From Chitinophagaceae bacterium (GTDB taxonomy: Bacteria > Bacteroidota > Bacteroidia > Chitinophagales > Chitinophagaceae), in contig SEAD01000084.1 in the NCBI GenBank assembly GCA_004173355.1, positions 1 to 41,046 on the forward strand: 41,046 nt of DNA, in the 5' to 3' direction. Position numbers and translations under genes: made by a program. Below the pieces are notes generated by a model. The model saw only the letters and a program-made list of their open reading frames with translations, did not search any database and was not told where the DNA came from. Below, piece after piece: positions 33,883 to 41,046 of the stretch. Position 1 is the first letter of the stretch. Each line of letters begins with the position of its first letter.

Positions 33883-35685
33883 ATGAACCATTACCAACTA
33901 TCCCGGGGGGTAACCGCCCTGGTTATATGCTTCATCCTGCATTTTACTTCACCCGCTCAACAGGCCGTGAGCAATCCTGCACTGGCCTCGGCAACCACAA
34001 AATACTGGAAGGATTTCCTGCTGCTGAATCCGATGACTGCCACCAGTTTCGGCCTCAGCAGCAGCAATGATAAACTGGAAAATAACATTTCGGCTGAATT
34101 TGTCAGGCAGTCGAAAGCACTCTGTATCCGGTACCTCGATTCTGTCAGCCTGATCCGGATGGAAACATTGGATGAAGCGGACCGCCTGGTGCTGAAGGTG
34201 TTCCGTTTTACGCTTAACCGTGATATCGACGGGCTTGATCGCAACATCTCCTATGGCACTGCGATTGCCCGGCCGGTCGACCAGTTTGTATTCAGTTTCC
34301 TGACCGGTTTCGCCACCCTCGCCTCGGGAAGGGGTGCTGTGCCGTTCAGGACGGTCAGTGATTACGACAACTGGCTCAGCCGTCTGCAACTGTTCCCGGC
34401 GAAAGTGGATACAGCCATCAGTAACATGTCGGAAGGAATCCGGACAGGGAATACCGTCCCGCGTGCCGCCATGCTCAAAGTGCCCGCACAGCTGAAACCA
34501 CTTTATGACCTGCCGGCCGATTCCTCGATATTTTTCCTTCCGGTACTGAACATGCCGGGTAGTTTCAGTGACACCGACAAAGAGCGGCTGACTGCAGCTT
34601 TCAGGAAAACCATCGACAGCGTTATCCGGCCTGCCTACCGGAGAATAAATGCCTTCATCGAAAAAAAATATATCCCCGCGGCACGGACAACATCCGGATT
34701 GCTGGATAATGCAGGTGGTGCGGAAGAGTATAAATATTTTATCCGGTTCTGGACCACCAGCGATATGGACCCGCAGAAAATTTTTGAGCTCGGGCTCAGT
34801 GAAGTCGCCCGGATCCGGAAAGAAATGGATTCAATCCGTGTGCTGACCGGTTTCAAAGGCGACCTGCCGGCATTTTTTACTTTCATAAAAACCGACCCGC
34901 GCTTTTTCCCTTTCAAAACAGAGGAAGAAGTGCTCGCCCGCTATGCCAGCTTCCGGGAAACGATGAAACCGGGGATTGAAAAAATGTTTGCCCTTTTACC
35001 CCGGTCAGATTTCGAAATCAGGGCCACGGAAAAATTCAGGCAGAAGGGCGCAAATGCCCAGTACATGCGCGGTTCGGCCGATGGCACACGCAAGGGTGTT
35101 TTTTACGAGGTGATCCCTGATCCGCTGGCGTACAATTATTCGGAGATGGAAACACTTTTCCTGCATGAGGCCATACCCGGACATCATTTCCAGGTCGCCC
35201 TCCAGCTGGAGATGAAAGCACCCGAATTTATGAAGGCTTCTTTTTTCGGTGCCTTCAGTGAAGGCTGGGGATTGTATGCCGAAACACTCGGGGGCGAACT
35301 CGGCATGTATACTGATCCCTACCAGTACTTCGGCCGGCTGGTGGCGGATATGGAACGATCGTTGCGCCTGGTGGTGGATGTCGGAATGCATTTTAAAGGT
35401 TGGTCACGCGACAAAGCTATCCGGTTCCTCCTCGACAACCAGCCCGTCACAAAAGAAACGGCAGAACAAAGGATTGAACGATACATGGTGATACCTGCGC
35501 AGGCGCTTAGTTATAAAATCGGGGAACAAAAAATCCTGCAGCTGCGCAGGCTGGCAATGGACCAACTCGGTCTTAAATTTACACTTGCCGGTTTTCACGA
35601 CCAGGTTTTAAAAAATGGGGCCATCCCGCTGGAGTTACTGGATGAAGTTATCCGGGAGTGGATTGAACGAGAAATAAAAAAATAA
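33883..35685 (+). CDS. DUF885-family putative secreted zinc peptidase
   Basis: 600 residues with a signal peptide (GVTALVICFILHFTSPAQQ). DUF885 proteins have a largely helical fold with a metallopeptidase-like HExxPGHH site, seen here as HEAIPGHHFQ (His428, Glu429, His433, His434), followed by FGAFSEGWGLYAETLGGELGMY whose Glu is the likely third zinc ligand. The C-terminal text (RERIERY-like AEQRIERYMVIPAQALSYKIGEQKILQLR) is also diagnostic. Family members are presumed periplasmic or outer-membrane peptidases; few are characterised. The length is normal. The tag gene starts 3 nt after the stop, so co-transcription is likely even though the roles differ. Confidence 0.92.
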   Translation: MNHYQLSRGVTALVICFILHFTSPAQQAVSNPALASATTKYWKDFLLLNPMTATSFGLSSSNDKLENNISAEFVRQSKALCIRYLDSVSLIRMETLDEADRLVLKVFRFTLNRDIDGLDRNISYGTAIARPVDQFVFSFLTGFATLASGRGAVPFRTVSDYDNWLSRLQLFPAKVDTAISNMSEGIRTGNTVPRAAMLKVPAQLKPLYDLPADSSIFFLPVLNMPGSFSDTDKERLTAAFRKTIDSVIRPAYRRINAFIEKKYIPAARTTSGLLDNAGGAEEYKYFIRFWTTSDMDPQKIFELGLSEVARIRKEMDSIRVLTGFKGDLPAFFTFIKTDPRFFPFKTEEEVLARYASFRETMKPGIEKMFALLPRSDFEIRATEKFRQKGANAQYMRGSADGTRKGVFYEVIPDPLAYNYSEMETLFLHEAIPGHHFQVALQLEMKAPEFMKASFFGAFSEGWGLYAETLGGELGMYTDPYQYFGRLVADMERSLRLVVDVGMHFKGWSRDKAIRFLLDNQPVTKETAEQRIERYMVIPAQALSYKIGEQKILQLRRLAMDQLGLKFTLAGFHDQVLKNGAIPLELLDEVIREWIEREIKK

Positions 35686-35688
35686 AAA

Positions 35689-36237
35689 ATGTCTTACTGT
35701 ACTGTGGTTGATAACATGACCGGGGAGCGAAAAATCCTGCATGGCCGTTACCATGATAATTTTTATGGATTCCCGCTGCACGATGACAATGAACTTTTTG
35801 GCAGGCTGCTGCTGGAGATCAACCAGGCAGGGCTGAGCTGGGAGCTGATGCTCAAAAAAGAGGAGGCATTCCGGAAAGCCTATCATCAGTTCAACGTTAA
35901 AAAAGTGGCGGGTTATAAAGAGAAAGACCTCGAACGGCTGATGGCTGACGCGGGTATCATCCGCAACCGCCTCAAAATAAATGCAGCCATCGAAAATGCA
36001 AAAGTCATCCTGGAACTGCAGAAGGAATATGGTTCATTTGAAAACTGGCTGGATGAACATCATCCCCGTACACTTCCCGAATGGATGAAGCTGTTTAAAA
36101 AGACTTTTCGTTTTACCGGTGGTGAAATCGTAAACGAATTCCTGATGAGTACCGGCTACCTCCCGGGTGCACATGATGAAAACTGCCCCATCTCAAAAAA
36201 GATCAGCAAAGCAAAACCTGCCTGGAAGCGGAAGTAG
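35689..36237 (+). CDS. tag: DNA-3-methyladenine glycosylase I
   Basis: Excises N3-methyladenine from alkylated DNA in base excision repair. 182 residues, close to the usual 185-190. The zinc site of E. coli Tag (Cys4, His17, His175, Cys179) is matched by Cys4, His22 (RYHDNFYG), His162 and Cys166 (GAHDENC). The catalytic-region Glu is Glu43 in LEINQAGLSW, and DAGIIRNRLKINAAIENAK and FRFTGGEIVNEFLMSTGYL are family text. It starts 3 nt after the DUF885 gene. With the imu cassette 8 kb away it is a second DNA-damage gene in the window. Confidence 0.95.
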   Translation: MSYCTVVDNMTGERKILHGRYHDNFYGFPLHDDNELFGRLLLEINQAGLSWELMLKKEEAFRKAYHQFNVKKVAGYKEKDLERLMADAGIIRNRLKINAAIENAKVILELQKEYGSFENWLDEHHPRTLPEWMKLFKKTFRFTGGEIVNEFLMSTGYLPGAHDENCPISKKISKAKPAWKRK

Positions 36238-36327
36238 TTTTTTGTCCCGATCGGCCCTGCATTGGTCCGGTCCGGCCCCCCGCTGCCACGGGATGTTTTG
36301 GGAACTTCATATCCTAAAACATTTTTT

Positions 36328-36777
36328 ATGGAAACACTTGATTTCAAAAAACAGATAGAGGCCAGTCGCGCGCGCGTCTGGGAGGTGTTATGGGGTGAAG
36401 ACACTTATCCGAAATGGACGAGCCCGTTCTGTGCAGGTTCAGTCGCGGAATCCGACTGGCAGGAAGGCAGCGAAATAAAATTTCTCGATGCCAAGGGATC
36501 GGGAATGCTCGCCGTGATTAAAAAGAAGGTGCCCGGTGAATACATGTCCTTCGTGATTGAAGGTATGGTGGACAATGGAAAGGAAGTCCGCGAAGGTCCC
36601 TCGGTGGATGATTGGAAAGGCGGGCAGGAGAACTACACATTGCTGGAATCCGGTGGCGGTACTGAACTGAAGGTACATCTCACTTCTGACGGTATGGATC
36701 CGGATATGCTGGCTTTTTTCAAAGATGCCTGGCCCAAAGCGCTGGACAAACTGGACGAACTGGCCACTAACACGTAA
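36328..36777 (+). CDS. SRPBCC (AHSA1/START-like) domain protein
   Basis: 149 residues from METLDFKKQIEAS (ATG 36328); the upstream extension of the frame is not family-like. The START-like ligand-binding fold text is clear: KQIEASRARVWEVLWGEDTYPKWTSPFCAGS near the N-terminus and a C-terminal long helix PDMLAFFKDAWPKALDKLDELA. Such proteins bind hydrophobic small molecules or chaperones; no catalytic residues can be named. It follows tag by 90 nt, so an operon is uncertain. Confidence 0.9.
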   Translation: METLDFKKQIEASRARVWEVLWGEDTYPKWTSPFCAGSVAESDWQEGSEIKFLDAKGSGMLAVIKKKVPGEYMSFVIEGMVDNGKEVREGPSVDDWKGGQENYTLLESGGGTELKVHLTSDGMDPDMLAFFKDAWPKALDKLDELATNT

Positions 36778-36834
36778 ACACAGCACTATTTCCCGGCCCG
36801 GAAAATGCCGTTCCGTAAATGGTCTTATATTTAA

Positions 36835-38997
<2,163 letters not shown>

Positions 38998-39051
38998 TGT
39001 CCCCGTGTACTGGGCGCCGATGGTTGGGCAGGCCTTTTTTTATAAATACCG

Positions 39052-39071
39052 TACATTTGAATTTTACAAAC
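39052..39071 (+). promoter_or_regulatory. AraC-gene promoter with 17-bp motif copy 1
   Basis: TACATTTG (39052-39059) matches the -7 consensus perfectly. Overlapping it is the motif ATTTGAATTTTACAAAC (39055-39071), 7 nt before the ATG at 39079. The same 17-mer with one change recurs at 39991-40007 before the SDR gene. The TTTG...CAAA ends form an imperfect inverted repeat. Position over the -7 box suggests autorepression. Confidence 0.55.
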
Positions 39072-39078
39072 GGAATTT

Positions 39079-39984
39079 ATGAAGCCCCTGACCTTGCCGG
39101 AGTTTTACAACAAGATCACCGAAGTAGTGCCCGAAGGTATCGGCAGGGAAATCGGGCATTTCAACGTATTCCGGATCGAAGAAGTGCAGGCAAGGCTGAA
39201 AGACAAGCCTGGTATGCCTTACAACCGGCGGGCCTACTATAAGATCAGTTTTATCCAGGGGGAGAACCGCGCTGAATACGCGGATAAGGTGATCGAGATA
39301 AAGAAGAATGCACTGCTGTTTGCCACGCCCCGGATCCCCTACAACTACGTACCCACCACCCCTGAGCAATCCGGTGCCTTCTGCATATTTACCGAAGAGT
39401 TCATGGCCCAGGCGAAAACGGGGGTGATGGTGGACGAGCTGCCTATTTTCCGCCCCGGTGGTTACCCGATTTTTGAAGTCTCCGATGAGGATGTGCCGGA
39501 GATCCTGCAATTGTTCCGGAAAATGGAAAAGGAGCTGTCTTCGGATTATGCCTTTAAATATGACCTGCTGCGCAATTATGTGATGGAGCTGATCCATTGC
39601 GGACAGAAGCTGCAACCCGCTACTGCACTGTATCCTACGCATACCGCATCGGCGAGGGTGTCCTCCCTTTTTATCGAACTGCTCGAAAGGCAGTTCCCCA
39701 TCGAATCGCCCCGCCAGCAGCTGCGGCTCCGTACGGCGAAGGATTATGCGGATAACCTGGCGATCCATGTCAACCATCTCAATAAGGTGCTCAAGGAGAA
39801 TGTAGGTCGTACCACTACCGATATCATCAGCAGCAGGGTAGTGCAGGAAGCGAAAATCCTGCTGAAGCAGACCGACTGGAATGTTTCGGAAATTGCGTAC
39901 AGCCTGGGTTTTGAGGAACTCGCCCATTTCTCCAACTTCTTCCGGAAACAGACCGACTATTCCCCAGTAGCCTTCCGCAGCTAG
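39079..39984 (+). CDS. AraC-family transcriptional regulator
   Basis: 301 residues. The N-terminal part (about 1-190) is the cupin-like sensor common in Bacteroidota AraC proteins (NRRAYYKISFIQGENRAEYADKVIEIKKNALLFATPRIPYNY). The C-terminal tandem HTH (about 205-301) is canonical: TAKDYADNLAIHVNHLNKVLKENVGRTTTDIISSRVVQEAKILLKQTDWNVSEIAYSLGFEELAHFSNFFRKQTDYSPVAFR. It lies 95 nt upstream of an SDR gene in the same direction. Both genes carry the same 17-bp motif upstream, so the regulator probably controls itself and the dehydrogenase. The inducer is unknown. Confidence 0.95.
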   Translation: MKPLTLPEFYNKITEVVPEGIGREIGHFNVFRIEEVQARLKDKPGMPYNRRAYYKISFIQGENRAEYADKVIEIKKNALLFATPRIPYNYVPTTPEQSGAFCIFTEEFMAQAKTGVMVDELPIFRPGGYPIFEVSDEDVPEILQLFRKMEKELSSDYAFKYDLLRNYVMELIHCGQKLQPATALYPTHTASARVSSLFIELLERQFPIESPRQQLRLRTAKDYADNLAIHVNHLNKVLKENVGRTTTDIISSRVVQEAKILLKQTDWNVSEIAYSLGFEELAHFSNFFRKQTDYSPVAFRS

Positions 39985-39990
39985 GCCGGT

Positions 39991-40007
39991 ATTTGAATTT
40001 TGCAAAC
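39991..40007 (+). promoter_or_regulatory. 17-bp motif copy 2 upstream of the SDR gene
   Basis: ATTTGAATTTTGCAAAC matches the motif before the AraC gene at 16 of 17 positions. It begins 7 nt after the AraC stop codon and 89 nt before the SDR ATG. A possible -7 element TACTTTG (40050-40056) lies 42 nt downstream, placing the motif about 55-70 nt upstream of the expected start of transcription, a usual activator position. Confidence 0.55.
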
Positions 40008-40079
40008 CTTGGATTGATCTGCGCAACAACCCACGCTCATTCCGGCCGTTACTTTGTACCATAATTAAAAACAACAATT

Positions 40080-40847
40080 ATGGCAACAGTACCAGCTAAA
40101 ATAGCATTGGTGACAGGTGGTAGTCGCGGTCTCGGAAGGGACATGTCTATCCGTCTCGCAGAAAAAGGGATCAACGTGATCCTTACCTACCATTCCAAAA
40201 AAGAGGAAGCAGCCGAAGTGGTGGTCATCCTGGAGGGAAACGGTGTGAAGGCAGCCGCATTACAATTTGATGCAGGGGATATCAAAAGCTTTGATGGATT
40301 TTTTGCGGAATTGGGCAAGACCCTGAAAAGCACGTTCAATGCTGACAAATTTGATTTCCTTGTAAATAATGCGGGTGTGGCATTGTATGCCCCATTCCAG
40401 GAAACAACGGAAGAACAGTTTGACATGATCATGGATATTCATTACAAGGGGGTGTTTTTTATTACCCAGAAATCACTGGCCCTGCTCAATGATGGTGGCG
40501 GGATCGTGAATATCTCTTCCGGTCTGGCAAGATTTTCACAACCCGGATCCTCTGCATATGGTTCTGCCAAAGCCGCTATCGAAACCCTCACGCGTTATCT
40601 CGCAAAAGAACTTGGCGCGAGGCAGATCCGGGCGAATGTAGTGGCTCCGGGAGCGATTGAAACCGATTTTGGTGGTGGCAGGGTGCGTGATAATGCAGAG
40701 ATCAACAAGATGGTTGCGGGTATCACGGCGCTTGGCCGCGTAGGTAAACCCGATGATATCGGGGGAGTGGTTGCATTCCTCTGTACCGATGATGCAAAAT
40801 GGGTCAACGCCCAGCGGATCGAGGTATCCGGTGGTATGGCTTTGTAA
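40080..40847 (+). CDS. SDR-family NAD(P)-dependent oxidoreductase
   Basis: 255 residues, classical cytoplasmic short-chain dehydrogenase. Cofactor motif TGGSRGLG at 12-19, NNAG at 96-99, catalytic Ser in NISSG near 146, Tyr160 and Lys164 in SAYGSAK, and the C-terminal RIEVSGGMAL typical of the FabG-like class. The Arg after TGGS suggests NADPH preference. The substrate cannot be predicted. It follows the AraC gene by 95 nt and carries a copy of the shared 17-bp motif in its leader, which makes it the likely target of that regulator. Confidence 0.94.
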   Translation: MATVPAKIALVTGGSRGLGRDMSIRLAEKGINVILTYHSKKEEAAEVVVILEGNGVKAAALQFDAGDIKSFDGFFAELGKTLKSTFNADKFDFLVNNAGVALYAPFQETTEEQFDMIMDIHYKGVFFITQKSLALLNDGGGIVNISSGLARFSQPGSSAYGSAKAAIETLTRYLAKELGARQIRANVVAPGAIETDFGGGRVRDNAEINKMVAGITALGRVGKPDDIGGVVAFLCTDDAKWVNAQRIEVSGGMAL

Positions 40848-40887
40848 GCCCGCCATGTAACTACCACAGCCTAAACGGGGTAACCTG

Positions 40888-40895
40888 TATCTTTG
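40888..40895 (+). promoter_or_regulatory. Candidate -7 box of the terminal lipoprotein gene
   Basis: TATCTTTG is a perfect match to TAnnTTTG and lies 29 nt before the ATG at 40925. No TTG stands at the standard spacing. Confidence 0.45.
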
Positions 40896-40924
40896 ATGCT
40901 CTGTCAACATCCTTTGTCACCAGC

Positions 40925-41046
40925 ATGAAATTTACAGCAGCCCCGTTTTCTCTTTTCCTGTCCATTTGTATCGCAGGTACTTCCTGCCATACCACACCCG
41001 CAAAATCATGGTCGGTCTTTATCGGGGATACCGGCACCTACTCCTC
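40925..41046 (+). CDS. Putative lipoprotein, 3' end beyond the window
   Basis: About 40 residues are visible, beginning MKFTAAPFSLFLSICIAGTSC, a lipoprotein signal with lipobox AGTSC. The sequence continues HTTPAKSWSVFIGDTGTYSS and runs off the window. The segment FIGDTGTYSS faintly recalls the first strand of lactonase-type beta-propellers, but too little is seen to assign a family. A good -7 box precedes it and the codon choice resembles its neighbours. Confidence 0.7.
   Translation, partial: MKFTAAPFSLFLSICIAGTSCHTTPAKSWSVFIGDTGTYS

Overview
The window reads as a chromosomal segment of a Bacteroidota bacterium, probably of the Chitinophagaceae or a near relative. The evidence is a SusC/SusD pair, a type IX secretion (Por) tail on a secreted amylase, an OmpA protein with thrombospondin type-3 repeats, the imuA-imuB-dnaE2 mutagenesis cassette, isoquinoline-oxidoreductase-type molybdoenzyme genes with a dedicated cytochrome, and Bacteroidota-type -7 promoter boxes (TAnnTTTG and close variants such as TATCTTCG). 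The placement below phylum is inference. I saw no tRNA, rRNA, CRISPR array or insertion sequence. No stretch longer than 300 bases lacks a gene.

Layout. 1-6.7 kb (minus strand): an alpha-glucan utilisation locus read in the order GH13 amylase, susC, susD (susD runs off the left edge). 6.9-8.5 kb: a YghA/GSP39-type dehydrogenase with a Tat-like signal and a very acidic, probably disordered protein, closed by a strong terminator. 8.6-11.6 kb: a TldD/TldE peptidase pair in which only TldD carries a Tat signal. 11.7-16.1 kb: a beta-propeller lipoprotein, a GH127-type glycosidase and an SMP-30/gluconolactonase lipoprotein. 16.2-19.5 kb: a degenerate stand-alone receiver, a BamA-like barrel and an OmpA protein. 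19.5-22.7 kb: a GH5-CBM6 glucanase running out of frame into a serine hydrolase that has lost its start, then the 3' remnant of an HTH gene. 22.7-28.2 kb (minus): the imuA-imuB-dnaE2 cassette with a palindrome in its promoter. 28.3-29.5 kb: a GH172 (DUF2961) enzyme. 29.6-30.4 kb: a HigB/HigA toxin-antitoxin pair. 30.4-33.8 kb (minus): a periplasmic molybdenum hydroxylase (2Fe-2S subunit, Mo subunit, dihaem cytochrome c). 33.9-36.8 kb: a DUF885 peptidase-like protein, 3-methyladenine DNA glycosylase I and an SRPBCC protein. 36.9-39.0 kb: a GH97 alpha-glucosidase. 39.1-40.9 kb: an AraC regulator and an SDR dehydrogenase that share a 17-bp upstream motif. 40.9 kb to the end: the start of a lipoprotein gene.

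How it works together. The secreted amylase and SusCD would cut and import starch-like glucans, and the separate GH97 enzyme would finish them to glucose. GH5, GH127 and GH172 widen the range to beta-glucans and furanosides. The ImuABC cassette and Tag form a DNA-damage theme. I found no single large new system. The most unusual items are the GH5/serine-hydrolase junction, the shared AraC motif, the palindrome in the imu promoter, the likely hitchhiker export of TldE, the HTH remnant fused to the dnaE2 3' end, and a SusC N-terminal domain with an internal gap.
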